Below, piece after piece: positions 34,845-46,036 of a stretch of 64,000 nt of DNA (positions within the stretch are counted from its first letter, which is position 1; each line of letters starts with the position of its first letter). The notes beneath the pieces were generated by a model that was not told the origin of the DNA, did no database searches, and saw only the letters and a program-made list of their open reading frames with translations. The DNA comes from CALDTK01 sp965215215 (GTDB lineage: Bacteria; Bacteroidota; Bacteroidia; Chitinophagales; Saprospiraceae): the NCBI GenBank assembly GCA_965215215.1, contig OZ244043.1, positions 3,224,001 through 3,288,000 of the forward strand. The letters run 5' to 3'. The position numbers and the translations under genes were made by a program.

Positions 34845-35707
34845 ACGCGCCCCGCCCGAAAGTCTTCCTCCGCCAGGATCAGTTCGGCCTTCGTGTTCAT
34901 CACGATCGATCCGGCACTGGCGATAGATTCGCCCAGCGGTAGACCACTTAAAAAGAGCAGATGGGTGTCGGGAGACGCGCTCACGGTCAGTACGTCCTCA
35001 TCCTGCGTAAGCGAAATTTCGCCGGCTTGAGTTTGTACACCGTTGATGTTAGCCCCCCCGCGTACGACGTAGACGAGCGTCGCCCACTCCGGCGCGAGGG
35101 TAATCTCCGTTTCGATGAGCCCGTCGAGGTACACGTCCGCCAGGGTAAGCGGTGAGTGGGTTTTGGCTGGACCCACGTAGCTCCCCCATTTCCCCGCGAC
35201 CAAGCGCAGTACGTTCGTTCCCGCTTCGCTGAGCGGGATCACGGGGAAGGTATCCGCACGCAAATCCCGTACGTTCGCGTCGAGGTTCTTATCCTCCGCC
35301 GGTAAGTTCACCCACAGTTGGATCATCTCGATCGTCCCACCGTCGCGGGTGATGTCGGCTCCGGTCTTAGCCGCCCGGTACACCCCCGATCCGGTCGTAA
35401 GCCACTGCACGTCGCCGGCGAGCAGTTGCCCGGCCCGATTATCCGAGTTCTCGTAACCGAGGTTGCCCTGGTATAGGAGCGTCACGAGTTCGAGGCCCCG
35501 GTACGCCTGCTTCTCCTGACCGTGCGGCACGAGCGTGGGGCCGAATGTGGTCGGTCCGTAGTGCTCCAACTGCAAAAAGGGCTCAGCGCCAATCTGTCCG
35601 AGTGCATCGATGGGCAGCGCCCTCCGGATGGAGAAGCCGTCCGCGTCCTGGGCGCGTGCACTCGAATAGACTGTCGTACTCGGAATAATCGGTGCTTGTG
35701 TATCCAT
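34841..35707 (-). CDS. Pirin-family protein
   Basis: A 288-residue bicupin of the pirin family. Blocks include RRALPIDALGQIGAEPFLQLEHYGP split over the N-terminal cupin, EIMQ-type motif IEMIQLWVNLPA in the middle, and a second cupin (LAPEWATLVYVVRGGANI). The canonical pirin metal-site HPHRG is altered to PHGQEKQAYRGLE here, so iron binding or quercetinase activity is uncertain. Start 35707 is chosen because upstream sequence is a GC-rich open frame antisense to the radical SAM gene. The 3' end overlaps DUF4249 by four bases (convergent). Confidence 0.8.
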   Translation of the reverse strand: MDTQAPIIPSTTVYSSARAQDADGFSIRRALPIDALGQIGAEPFLQLEHYGPTTFGPTLVPHGQEKQAYRGLELVTLLYQGNLGYENSDNRAGQLLAGDVQWLTTGSGVYRAAKTGADITRDGGTIEMIQLWVNLPAEDKNLDANVRDLRADTFPVIPLSEAGTNVLRLVAGKWGSYVGPAKTHSPLTLADVYLDGLIETEITLAPEWATLVYVVRGGANINGVQTQAGEISLTQDEDVLTVSASPDTHLLFLSGLPLGESIASAGSIVMNTKAELILAEEDFRAGRV

Positions 35708-35774
35708 ATCCCACCCAACAACAGCCTGCCGGGCACGGTTTGCCAGGTGTAGCCATCTCCGCAAAGCCAGCCCC

Positions 35775-36980
35775 ATGTCAAGTACGCGCAACGCCCCCCA
35801 TATCACGGGTATCCATACGCCCGGCGCCCGAGTCTCCCAGGCGGAAGCCCGCATCTCCGACTCGCTTCCGCAAAACGAGCCGAGCGTAGGCCGGCCGGCC
35901 CGTTTGTGGCTGCCTAAACGCGTGCTTTTCACACGCTCCGCGGCCGGGGAAGCTTTCGGGGAGCAGGTCATGCAGCGGCTCGAGCGGCTCGGGGTCCCGT
36001 ACGACGTACTCAAGGCCGATCGCCTGCCGAGCTTAGGCAAGGGGGACGACGTGCGGGCCGTATACCGCGCGGCGAAGGATACCCTGGCCCTCGTGAACGC
36101 CCCACCGAGCTCGGCCAAACTTCAGCCCATTCCCCCCTCCTCCGACTGGCAGTTCCACCTGGCCAAAGGCTGCCCCGCGCACTGTCAGTACTGTTACCTA
36201 GCCGGTAGCCTCTCCGGTCCGCCGATCACCCGGGCCTACGCCAACCTGCCGACCGTACTCGATAACCTGCGGCCGTACATTCAACAAGGGGCCCCCGACC
36301 GCAGACCCAACCGGCTGGGTACGGTGTCCCTGCCCCCGGAGGTCACCTTCGAGGCCTCTTGCTACACCGATCCATTGGCGCTCGAGCACCTAACCGGAAG
36401 CCTCAGCACGGCGATCACCTGGTTCGGGCGGCAGCAACACGCCCGACTGCGCTGGGTGACGAAGTACGACGCGGTGGAGCCGCTGCTCGAACTCGAACAC
36501 AACGGGAACACCCGTTGCCGCATTAGCCTCAACTCCGAGCTCATCGCGCGCCGGCTCGAGGGCGGGACGGCCGATCTGCCGGCCCGGCTCGCCGCGTTGC
36601 GCAAGCTGGCCTTACCCCGCAGCGCGGGTGGGGGCGGCTACAAGGTGGGTGCGGTGCTGGCTCCGCTGATGCCGGTGGGCGATTGGCGGGCCGACTACTC
36701 GGACATGTTCGATCAGCTCGGCGCCGCACTCGACTTCGACTGCGATCTCACCTTCGAATTGATCACGCACCGGTTTACCCCCGGGAGTAAGGAAGTGCTG
36801 CTGGATTGGTACCCGAATACGAAGCTCGACCTCGACGAAGAGGGTAGGGCGGAGAAGCGCAACAAGTTCGGTGGGCGGAAGTACGTCTACACGCCCGAAA
36901 CGATGGGGGAGCTCAAGGATTGGTTCGTCGACCAGCTCGCCCTCCGCTTCCCGCAGGCTCAGGTTTTGTATTTTACGTAG
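35775..36980 (+). CDS. SPL-family radical SAM protein
   Basis: A 401-residue protein like spore photoproduct lyase. The radical SAM cluster motif is CPAHCQYC (C133, C137, C140) in the context FHLAKGCPAHCQYCYLAG. The C-terminal half ends with KYVYTPETMGELKDWF, common to SPL homologues of non-sporulating bacteria. True spore photoproduct lyases repair thymine dimers in spores; this organism shows no sign of sporulation, so the substrate may be another DNA lesion or an unrelated molecule. It is divergent from pirin with 67 bp between starts. Confidence 0.85.
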   Translation: MSSTRNAPHITGIHTPGARVSQAEARISDSLPQNEPSVGRPARLWLPKRVLFTRSAAGEAFGEQVMQRLERLGVPYDVLKADRLPSLGKGDDVRAVYRAAKDTLALVNAPPSSAKLQPIPPSSDWQFHLAKGCPAHCQYCYLAGSLSGPPITRAYANLPTVLDNLRPYIQQGAPDRRPNRLGTVSLPPEVTFEASCYTDPLALEHLTGSLSTAITWFGRQQHARLRWVTKYDAVEPLLELEHNGNTRCRISLNSELIARRLEGGTADLPARLAALRKLALPRSAGGGGYKVGAVLAPLMPVGDWRADYSDMFDQLGAALDFDCDLTFELITHRFTPGSKEVLLDWYPNTKLDLDEEGRAEKRNKFGGRKYVYTPETMGELKDWFVDQLALRFPQAQVLYFT

Positions 36981-36990
36981 GGTCCTCCGT

Positions 36991-38070
36991 CTAGGCGTCG
37001 AAGTCGACAGCCACCTCTTCGGTAAGCGGTCTGGACTGACAGCTCAGTACGAAGCCCTCGGCTACCTCGTCCGGTTCCAGGGCGTAGTTGAGGTCCATCG
37101 TCACCTCCCCTTTCGTGACCCGACACTTACAGGTCGAGCAGACGCCGCCTTTGCAGGCGTAGGGGAGGTCGAGCCCGTAGGCCAGCGCGGCCTCGAGTAG
37201 ATGGGCGCCATCGTCCAGCATGTCGATGCTTACCGTCTTACCGTCGTAAGTGATGGCCACCCGCGAGGATTCCGCTTGCCTGCGGATGGAGGCTGCGCTC
37301 GTGGACCTTGTGGTTTCCGCGGAGGTGGGGGGCCGTGGCGCACCGAACAGCTCGAAGTGAATTTTTTCCGTAGGCACGCCGCGGGCCTCCAGCGCTTTGC
37401 TGATCGCACGGATCATCGGCTCCGGCCCACAGAGGTAAAAGTCGTTCACGCGCTCCGGATCGAAGAACGTTTTGGCGAAAGCGGCGCAGCGGGCCTCGTC
37501 GAGCCGACCGAAGAAAAGCTCCGCGCCCAAATCTTCGGCACTCAACACGTGGTGCAGCTGGAAGCGCTGTAGGTGCACGTTCTTGAGTCCGGTCAGCTCC
37601 TCGCTAAAGATTATGCTACGCGTCGTGCGGTTGCCGTAAAAGAGGGTCGCCTTGGCCTGCGGATCGGAGTGCAGGACCGATTTGAGGATCCCGAGAATAG
37701 GCGTGATACCGCTTCCGGCCGCGAAGCAAACGATCTCTCGGATCTTGCCGCTGGGGGCCTCGAAGCTGCCGGCGGGCGGCATCACGTCGAGCGTAGCGCC
37801 GACGGGGAGGTGCTCGGCGGCGTAGTTGCTGAATTTACCCGCGCGCACTCGCTTGATGGCCACGCGCCACTCCCGCTCGTAGGGCGCCGAGCAGAGCGAG
37901 TAGGCGCGCCTCACCTCCTCACCGTCGATGCGCGTACGCAGCGTGAGGTACTGCCCCGCGCGGTAGGAGAACCCCGCCTCGAGCTCCGGGGGTACCCCGA
38001 AGGCGTACGAGATGCAGTCGTCCGTTTCCCGGCGACGATCGACGATGGGGAGCGTATGGAACTTGGGCAC
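36991..38070 (-). CDS. Ferredoxin-NAD(P)H reductase with 2Fe-2S domain (PaaE-like)
   Basis: A 359-residue flavoprotein reductase. The FAD-binding beta-barrel contains RAYSLCSAP, the NAD(P)-binding region starts at FAAGSGITPILGIL and ends with YLCGPEPMI, and the C-terminal plant-type ferredoxin has CKGGVCSTCKC plus a distal CQS cysteine. This order matches phenylacetyl-CoA epoxidase reductase PaaE and related oxygenase reductases. No paa oxygenase genes are linked, so the partner may be a desaturase or another monooxygenase. It starts with GTG at 38070, after the rpsT terminator. Confidence 0.88.
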   Translation of the reverse strand: MPKFHTLPIVDRRRETDDCISYAFGVPPELEAGFSYRAGQYLTLRTRIDGEEVRRAYSLCSAPYEREWRVAIKRVRAGKFSNYAAEHLPVGATLDVMPPAGSFEAPSGKIREIVCFAAGSGITPILGILKSVLHSDPQAKATLFYGNRTTRSIIFSEELTGLKNVHLQRFQLHHVLSAEDLGAELFFGRLDEARCAAFAKTFFDPERVNDFYLCGPEPMIRAISKALEARGVPTEKIHFELFGAPRPPTSAETTRSTSAASIRRQAESSRVAITYDGKTVSIDMLDDGAHLLEAALAYGLDLPYACKGGVCSTCKCRVTKGEVTMDLNYALEPDEVAEGFVLSCQSRPLTEEVAVDFDA

Positions 38071-38107
38071 GTCGTAAGCTGCGAAGCAGGACTAGGGGGG
38101 TTAGGTA

Positions 38108-38149
38108 AACAAAAAAGAGAGGGCGCAAGACACAGTGCTTGCACCCTCT
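38108..38149 (-). terminator. Rho-independent terminator of rpsT
   Basis: On the minus strand AGAGGGTGCAAG and CTTGCGCCCTCT pair over 12 positions (one U-G) and are followed by CTTTTTTTG. It lies 40 bases after the rpsT stop codon. Confidence 0.9.
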
Positions 38150-38188
38150 GCTTCGAGTGTGTATCGATTGGAGCCGGTAGCTGCCTAA

Positions 38189-38458
38189 TTAGACCTCTAC
38201 AGGGTTACGAAGCCGATATACGTGCTTCGAGAGTGAACTCTTGAGGTTGGCCGCCTTATTGTCGTGCCAGATGTTGCGGCGCGCGAGGCGGTCGATGAGA
38301 CTGTACACCTTGGGAGCAAACTTTTCGGCGTCGTCCGCATCTTCGATCCCGCGGAGGCGGGCGATCGCGCTACGCGTCGTTTTCTTGTAGTAGCGATTGT
38401 GCAAGCGCTTCTTAGCGTCTTGACGGATACGCTTGAGTGACGATCTGTGATTAGCCAT
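38189..38458 (-). CDS. rpsT: 30S ribosomal protein S20
   Basis: An 89-residue basic helical protein that binds 16S rRNA. The N-terminus ANHRSSLKRIRQDAKKR is the S20 signature, and the C-terminal part follows the usual helix pattern. Start 38458 is fixed by the family; the open frame upstream is noise. A -7-like TATCTTCG lies at 38483-38490 and a strong terminator follows, so it is probably a single-gene transcript, as usual for rpsT. Confidence 0.96.
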   Translation of the reverse strand: MANHRSSLKRIRQDAKKRLHNRYYKKTTRSAIARLRGIEDADDAEKFAPKVYSLIDRLARRNIWHDNKAANLKSSLSKHVYRLRNPVEV

Positions 38459-38482
38459 ACTAGGTTGTCTCCAATTGGGGCA

Positions 38483-38490
38483 CGAAGATA
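38483..38490 (-). promoter_or_regulatory. Putative -7 element of rpsT
   Basis: TATCTTCG on the minus strand, 24 bases before the rpsT ATG, close to TAnnTTTG and to the TACCTTCG of the rpsL promoter. No -33 element is found at normal spacing. Confidence 0.4.
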
Positions 38491-38510
38491 GAAAAACCCG
38501 CGGGTTATAG

Positions 38511-39227
38511 CTACGCGCAAACCTCCCGGACGAAACTAGGCAAATCGGTGGCCGTGCCAACCTGTAGACCGTCGGCTCGCGCATCGGGTTTTGCGGTGAG
38601 CCAGACGGCGTCCATGCCGACGCCGTGCGCGCCGACGACATCGCGATCGTAGCTGTCGCCGACGTACAGGACCCGTTTTGCCGGAAGGCCTAACGCCCCG
38701 AGTGCCCGTAGGAAGAAGTCGGCGTGGGGCTTGATGTCCGGACCCTGCGAAGAGAAGCTGAGGTGTGCGAAGAGTTGGCGGATGCCCCAGGCCTCGAACG
38801 CGGTATACCACCGGTCGGGAGGGGCCCACAGGTTGGAGAGTACGGCGAGGGGGCGTTGGCCCGACAGCTGGGTGAGCGCTCGTCGGTAACCGGTGGGTAG
38901 GCGCCCCATTTCGTGTTGCGCGAAGGTGTCGACGAGTTCGTCGATGACCGCGTCCGGGAACTGGCCGGGTGCGGTGGCTCGCAGCGCGGAGGCTACGCTG
39001 GGGAAGCGGGCGTAGAACGCGGGATCGACGTAGCGGGCTGCGAGGTGATCGTAGGCCCGTCGAACGGCGGAGTGCGCCCGCCCGGCGGTCAGGTGGCTGT
39101 ACGATTCACGGTACGTTCGCCCGAAATTTTGGTCGCGATCAAAATTATCGAAGTCGAGCACGAAGGTGCCGTTCATGTCGAGCAGCACCGCCCCGTACTT
39201 GTCGAAGTCGATGTCGGGGTTCAGCAT
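38511..39227 (-). CDS. HAD-superfamily hydrolase
   Basis: A 238-residue phosphatase-like protein. HAD motif I is DMNGTF (residues 15-20), with the nucleophile Asp but Asn in place of the usual second Asp. Motif II is VLSNLW, the lysine motif is SFSSQGPDIKPH, and motif IV is VLYVGDSYDRDVVGA. The helical cap lies between motifs I and II. The D-to-N change at the general acid position may reduce phosphatase activity or alter its substrate. Start 39227 is preferred over upstream ATG 39275 because it gives the normal short lead into motif I. Confidence 0.82.
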   Translation of the reverse strand: MLNPDIDFDKYGAVLLDMNGTFVLDFDNFDRDQNFGRTYRESYSHLTAGRAHSAVRRAYDHLAARYVDPAFYARFPSVASALRATAPGQFPDAVIDELVDTFAQHEMGRLPTGYRRALTQLSGQRPLAVLSNLWAPPDRWYTAFEAWGIRQLFAHLSFSSQGPDIKPHADFFLRALGALGLPAKRVLYVGDSYDRDVVGAHGVGMDAVWLTAKPDARADGLQVGTATDLPSFVREVCA

Positions 39228-39319
39228 CTTCGTCGAAACATGAGTTGCCTGGTGGCGTTGCGTCCGGTAGGCCAATATTTGCGCAAGCTAGCCGACTACC
39301 TCCCCCCACCCCCGCCCTT

Positions 39320-42096
<2,777 letters not shown>

Positions 42097-42100
<4 letters not shown>

Positions 42101-42858
42101 TCGATACGCATACCCACCTCTTCTCGCACAAATTCGACGGGGACAGGGGAGCGGTCATCGAGCGCGCCCTGGCGGCGGGGGTGACCCAGCTCTACCTCCC
42201 CAACATCGACGTGGATACCGTTGCCGGCATGCTGGCCCTCGAGCGGGCGTACCCCCGGCACTGCCACGCTATGCTCGGTCTGCACCCCACTTCCGTAAAA
42301 CGAGATTTCCGCGACCAGCTCGCGGGGTTGGAGGCGCGCCTCCACGATCGACGCTGGGCCGCGATCGGTGAGATCGGGACGGACCTTTACTGGTCCGACG
42401 GGTTTTGGGCAGAACAACAGGAGGCGTTTTTGATTCAATGCAACTGGGCCATCGAGCTCGACCGCCCGGTATCGGTCCACTGTCGCTCCTCGGTCGCGGA
42501 AACCCTGGAGCTCTTACGACCCCTCGCGCGGCGGGGGCTGCGCGGCGTCTTGCATTGTTTTAGCGGAAGCGTGGCGCAGGCGCTGCAAGCCACGAGTTTA
42601 GGTTTTTACCTGGGCATTGGGGGGGTGTTGACCTACAAGAAAAACGAAGCGTTGCCCGAGGTGGTACGGACCGTGGACCGGAAGTGGTTGGTGGTAGAAA
42701 CGGACAGCCCTTACCTCGCCCCGGTACCGATGCGCGGTAAGCGCAACGAGAGCTCGTTTCTGCCGCACGTAGTCGCGCGGCTGGCCGAGGAGCTCGACGA
42801 AAGCGTTGAGGAAGTGGAGTTACTGACGACCGCCAATGCAAAAGTCTTGTTTAGCTAA
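42097..42858 (+). CDS. TatD-family metal-dependent deoxyribonuclease
   Basis: A 253-residue TIM-barrel hydrolase. Metal ligands appear as IDTHTHLF (H5, H7), the Glu in AIGEIGTDLYW, SVHCRSS, LHCFSGS and VETDSPYLAP, the standard TatD set. TatD enzymes act as 3'-5' exonucleases on damaged DNA or on D-amino-acid-related substrates. Translation is coupled to sucA by the overlap ATGA at 42097-42100. Confidence 0.9.
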
Positions 42859-43020
42859 GTTTGCCCGGGGAGGCCGTGAAAAGAGGCCCCGAGCCGGCTA
42901 CCCGGTATGAGGTGGACGCGGTGATATTGAAATAAAGTGCTAGATGAATGGTCGACTTGGAGTAAATAGCGCCATCATTCGGGGCAACCGAAGGGGATAG
43001 AAGCCTTTTTCTTCACAAGA

Positions 43021-43050
43021 TTTGCATCTAAAGAGGCTACCCTTACTTTA
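43021..43050 (+). promoter_or_regulatory. Promoter of tRNA-Ser
   Basis: TTTG at 43021-43024 and TTACTTTA at 43043-43050 are separated by 18 bases and sit 15 bases before the tRNA. This resembles a Bacteroidota -33/-7 pair, with the -7 imperfect. Confidence 0.4.
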
Positions 43051-43065
43051 CGCCTGAATCTTAGA

Positions 43066-43152
43066 GGAGAGCTGCCAGAGTGGTCGATCGGGCACGCTTG
43101 GAAAGCGTGTGAACCTGTGAAGGTTCCAAGGGTTCGAATCCCTTGCTCTCCG
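43066..43152 (+). tRNA. tRNA-Ser (anticodon GGA)
   Basis: An 87-base type II tRNA. The acceptor arms are GGAGAGC and GCTCTCC, the anticodon stem-loop is CACGC-TTGGAAA-GCGTG with GGA, a long variable arm follows (AACCTGTGAAGGTT), and the T-arm contains GGTTCGAATCC. The 3' end reads GCCT, so CCA is not encoded. It decodes UCC/UCU. It precedes the exb operon by about 50 bases. Confidence 0.95.
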
Positions 43153-43202
43153 CCTTGTGAGTTAATTACATATAAACCAAAGCCAGAAAACTTTCCGACG
43201 CG

Positions 43203-44036
43203 ATGCGCAAACTCTATATCCTGCTGCTCTGCTTTTGCATGTCTTTAGCCGTAAACACGGTTTACGCGCAAGACGGCGACGCCGCCACCACCGAAACCGT
43301 TGACGGGGCAGCCGCACCTTCCGCCGAGGGCTTTCAACTGCTAAAGCAGTACTTCATCCAGGGGGACTGGCGCTTCATGACGCTCGTACTCGTTTGTCTT
43401 ATCCTCGGTCTCGCCTTCTGCGTCGAGCGGATCATCACGCTCAACGTGGCCACCGCGAACACCGATAAGCTCCTCGAGCGCATCGACGAGAACCTCAAGA
43501 GCGGGGATCTCGAAGGCGCCAAGGAGGTCTGCCGCTCTACCCAGGGTCCGACGGCGAGCATCCTGTACGAAGGCTTGCGCAACGCGCACGATGGCCCCGA
43601 GGCCGTCGAGAAGGCGATCGTCGGTTACGGCGCGGTACAAATGGGGCTCCTCGAGAAAGGGCTCGTTTGGATCTCGCTATTCATAGCCATCGCCCCGATG
43701 CTCGGTTTCATGGGAACGGTTATCGGGATGATCCAGGCCTTCGACAAGATCGAGGCCTCGGGTGAGCTCTCCCCCGCCGTCGTGGCCGGTGGTATCAAGG
43801 TGGCGCTCCTGACGACGGTGTTCGGACTCGTATCCGCGATCATCCTGCAGATCTTCTACAACTACATCGTATCGAAGATCGACTCGATCGTTAACAAAAT
43901 GGAGGACGCCTCAATCGCCCTGGTCGACATCATGTCTACGAACCGTGTCTTCGGGAAAGGTGGCGGTCCAGCTGTAGTCACCACCGCCGGTGGCACGGGC
44001 TCGACCACTACGATCCGCACGGAGAAGAACCTTTAA
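43203..44036 (+). CDS. exbB: MotA/TolQ/ExbB proton channel family protein
   Basis: A 277-residue proton-channel protein that energises TonB or a similar envelope machine. A signal-like N-terminus (1-22) precedes three transmembrane helices: about 58-76, then AIAPMLGFMGTVIGMIQAF (with the conserved small-residue pattern) and KVALLTTVFGLVSAIILQIFYN. The C-terminus is Gly/Thr-rich and probably disordered. It leads an operon with a small membrane protein and two exbD genes, the usual Bacteroidota arrangement, and this likely powers the TonB receptors. Confidence 0.9.
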   Translation: MRKLYILLLCFCMSLAVNTVYAQDGDAATTETVDGAAAPSAEGFQLLKQYFIQGDWRFMTLVLVCLILGLAFCVERIITLNVATANTDKLLERIDENLKSGDLEGAKEVCRSTQGPTASILYEGLRNAHDGPEAVEKAIVGYGAVQMGLLEKGLVWISLFIAIAPMLGFMGTVIGMIQAFDKIEASGELSPAVVAGGIKVALLTTVFGLVSAIILQIFYNYIVSKIDSIVNKMEDASIALVDIMSTNRVFGKGGGPAVVTTAGGTGSTTTIRTEKNL

Positions 44037-44057
44037 TCCCCAAAACGCACTTAGCTT

Positions 44058-44525
44058 ATGTACACCTTCCTAACCCGGAATGGCCAGTCGATTGCGTTTG
44101 GCGTTGGTTTGGTCATGACCATCGTCATGGTCGCGCTCATCTTCGCCGGTCTCAGTGATTTCGAAGCCTTCGGCGACGGCGCCGGACGTTACGACACCAC
44201 CATTTTCAATTTCGGCATGTACGCCGCGATCGCCCTGGTGATCCTCGGCCTGATCGCTGCCGTCGTCTTCGGCATCGTGCAGCTGGCCAGCGATCCGAAG
44301 GGTGCCATCAAGGGTATCGCCGGATTGGTGGCCATCGTGGCCATCTTCTTTATTTTCTACAGTATCGCGGATCCGAACAATGCGATGCTCGCCAGACTCA
44401 GCGATTTTTCCGTGAGCGTCGGGCAGAGTAAGTTTATCTCCGGGTCGATCACCACCGCGCTGATCTTGTTGGCCGCGGCCGTTGTCGCGGGCATCGTATC
44501 CGAGATCATCAACCTCTTCAAGTAA
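44058..44525 (+). CDS. Small four-helix membrane protein of the exb operon
   Basis: A 155-residue protein with four predicted transmembrane helices (about 12-30, 52-75, 83-102, 130-150) and few charges. Proteins like this often sit between exbB and exbD in Bacteroidota, but no function is assigned. Its last 9 codons and stop are inside a 54-bp tandem duplication (44498-44605) that also covers the start of the next gene. Confidence 0.75.
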   Translation: MYTFLTRNGQSIAFGVGLVMTIVMVALIFAGLSDFEAFGDGAGRYDTTIFNFGMYAAIALVILGLIAAVVFGIVQLASDPKGAIKGIAGLVAIVAIFFIFYSIADPNNAMLARLSDFSVSVGQSKFISGSITTALILLAAAVVAGIVSEIINLFK

Positions 44526-44608
44526 CCGACGATGGCACGCAGCAAGCGCCGATCCGAGATCATCAACCTCTTCAAGTAACCGACGATGGCACGCAGCAAG
44601 CGCCGATC
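44498..44608 (+). repeat. Perfect 54-bp tandem duplication across a gene junction
   Basis: Two identical 54-bp copies (44498-44551 and 44552-44605) plus three bases of a third. Each copy holds the end of the membrane-protein gene (EIINLFK and stop) and the first eight codons of exbD (MARSKRRS). The first copy therefore makes a 15-codon chimera, MARSKRRSEIINLFK, starting at 44532, ahead of the intact exbD start at 44586. Confidence 0.95.
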
Positions 44609-45137
44609 AGCACCCGAGATTAATGCGAGCTCGATGGCGGATATCGCCTTCCTGCTCCTGATCTTCTTTTTGGTAACCACGGAGATCGTCGAGGATCGCG
44701 GGATCCTCGTGAAACTTCCCATCTGGAGCGAGGAGCCCCCCGAGGAGCTTACCCTCAACGAGCGGAACGTTTTCTCCGTCCTCGTAAACAAGGACAATCA
44801 GCTGCTCGTACGCAACGAGCCAACCGAGATTGCCGATCTCCGCGAACGCGCGAAGGAGTTTATCGCCAACCCGCAGAAACTCGCCACCCTCGCCCAAGCT
44901 CCGAATAAGGCCATTATCTCCCTGAAGAACGACCGGGGTACGAACTACGCGACCTACCTCGAGGTCTACAACGAGCTTCAGGCCGCTTACAACGAGCTCT
45001 GGAATGACCTCGCCGAGCAGCGCTACGGAGTAGCCTACTCCGAAGACCTCCCGATCGACGTCCGTCGGGACATTAAGAGTACTATTCCCTTCGTGCTTTC
45101 GGAGGCCGAACCTACCTCTTACGGTGACGAGGAATAA
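44586..45137 (+). CDS. exbD: ExbD/TolR-family protein (first copy)
   Basis: A 183-residue biopolymer-transport protein. One transmembrane helix near residues 17-35 has the proton-path Asp at ASSMADIAFLLLIFF, followed by a periplasmic domain. Functions with ExbB. The second exbD lies 12 bp downstream. A duplicate start region (ATG at 44532 followed by a stop 15 codons on) lies just upstream and could compete for ribosomes. Confidence 0.9.
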   Translation: MARSKRRSAPEINASSMADIAFLLLIFFLVTTEIVEDRGILVKLPIWSEEPPEELTLNERNVFSVLVNKDNQLLVRNEPTEIADLRERAKEFIANPQKLATLAQAPNKAIISLKNDRGTNYATYLEVYNELQAAYNELWNDLAEQRYGVAYSEDLPIDVRRDIKSTIPFVLSEAEPTSYGDEE

Positions 45138-45149
45138 AAAAGCCTAACC

Positions 45150-45623
45150 ATGTCTAAATTCTCCAAGAAGCGCGGTAAGGCTATGCCGCAAATTTCGACG
45201 GCCTCCCTGCCGGACATCATCTTCATGCTCCTCTTCTTCTTCATGGTGGTAACCGTGTTGCGGCAGTCGGAACTCAAGTTGCGGGTGAATACACCCGAAG
45301 CTACCGAGCTCACTAAGTTGGAAGAGAAGCAGTTGGTCAACTACATCTACATGGGGCGGCCTACGCCGCAGTACCAGAAGGTTTACGGTACGGCCCCTCA
45401 GATGCAATTGGGTGACAAGATCTCACAGGTACGAGATATTCCGCTTTTCCTGACTCAGCACAAAACCAAGGTGCCCGAAGTCCAGCACGGTCGCATTACA
45501 TCGTCACTGCGCGTAGACGGAGATGTGACCATGGGGATAGTAACCGACGTGAAAACGGAGCTCCGAAAGAATGGGCAGCTTCGAGTCAACTACTCGGCCA
45601 AGACCCGAGCCGATGATTTGTAG
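45150..45623 (+). CDS. exbD: ExbD/TolR-family protein (second copy)
   Basis: A 157-residue paralogue of the preceding gene. The transmembrane helix with the conserved Asp reads STASLPDIIFMLLFFFMVV (residues 14-32), followed by a periplasmic region. Tandem exbD genes are common in Bacteroidota and may form a heteromer with ExbB. It is the last gene of the operon; a perfect 16-pair terminator follows at 45668. Confidence 0.9.
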   Translation: MSKFSKKRGKAMPQISTASLPDIIFMLLFFFMVVTVLRQSELKLRVNTPEATELTKLEEKQLVNYIYMGRPTPQYQKVYGTAPQMQLGDKISQVRDIPLFLTQHKTKVPEVQHGRITSSLRVDGDVTMGIVTDVKTELRKNGQLRVNYSAKTRADDL

Positions 45624-45667
45624 TGTGATCACTTAACCCGCGGCGGTATAGCCCGAGCGGCGTACCC

Positions 45668-45716
45668 CGTACAAAGCGTTTCCTTCCTTCGATGGGGGGA
45701 AACGCTTTGTACGTTT
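45668..45716 (+). terminator. Rho-independent terminator of the exb operon
   Basis: CGTACAAAGCGTTTCC (45668-45683) and its exact complement (45698-45713) form a 16-pair stem with a 14-base loop, followed by TTTAT. No T-run occurs on the opposite side, so it acts on the plus strand. Confidence 0.88.
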
Positions 45717-45736
45717 ATCGGTACGGACTACGCCTC

Positions 45737-46036
45737 TTACTCCCCGACGACAATCCAGATGCGAACCTCGTAGCGCGAGACGAGCCCCGCTTTGACGTAA
45801 GGATCTGCCTGGGCGAAATCGTGGACCCCCGTAGTGTCATCTCCGGCGAAAACGAGTAGTGCTTCATCCGACGGATCGCTCAGCGCACCGGTCAGAATTA
45901 GCTGACCACGCGAGCGTGCACGTTCTACGAGTCCGAGGTGCTCCTCGCGGGACTCGCCCCTCCGCGCGAGGTAGTCGTCGGCTAGAAAGTAGCGAAGGAG
46001 TATGTGTGGGGTGATCGGAACGGCTATCCAGCAAAG
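45737..46036 (-). CDS. YciI-like protein without a standard start codon
   Basis: An open frame of 99 codons ending in TAA at 45737. The protein reads as a YCII-related domain: RYFLADDYLARR, REEHLGLVERARSRGQLILTG, LLVFAGDD, FAQADPYVKAGLVSRYEVR and WIVVG all fit the family from first strand to end. Yet no ATG, GTG or TTG is in frame before the domain. The candidates are ATA (46027), GTT and ATC (46015). It begins directly after, and in the same frame as, the TAG stop of the DUF4293 gene. It may use a rare start such as AUC or AUA, be read through as a fusion, or be a sequencing error or fresh pseudogene. Confidence 0.7.
   Translation of the reverse strand, partial: LCWIAVPITPHILLRYFLADDYLARRGESREEHLGLVERARSRGQLILTGALSDPSDEALLVFAGDDTTGVHDFAQADPYVKAGLVSRYEVRIWIVVGE

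Noticed and set aside
35708..36118. Extended N-terminus of the pirin gene
   Set aside because: The added 136 residues are antisense to the SPL gene and do not resemble any pirin; the start at 35707 fits the family.
42865..42893. Possible terminator after tatD
   Set aside because: The stem is short and bulged, and no T-run follows.
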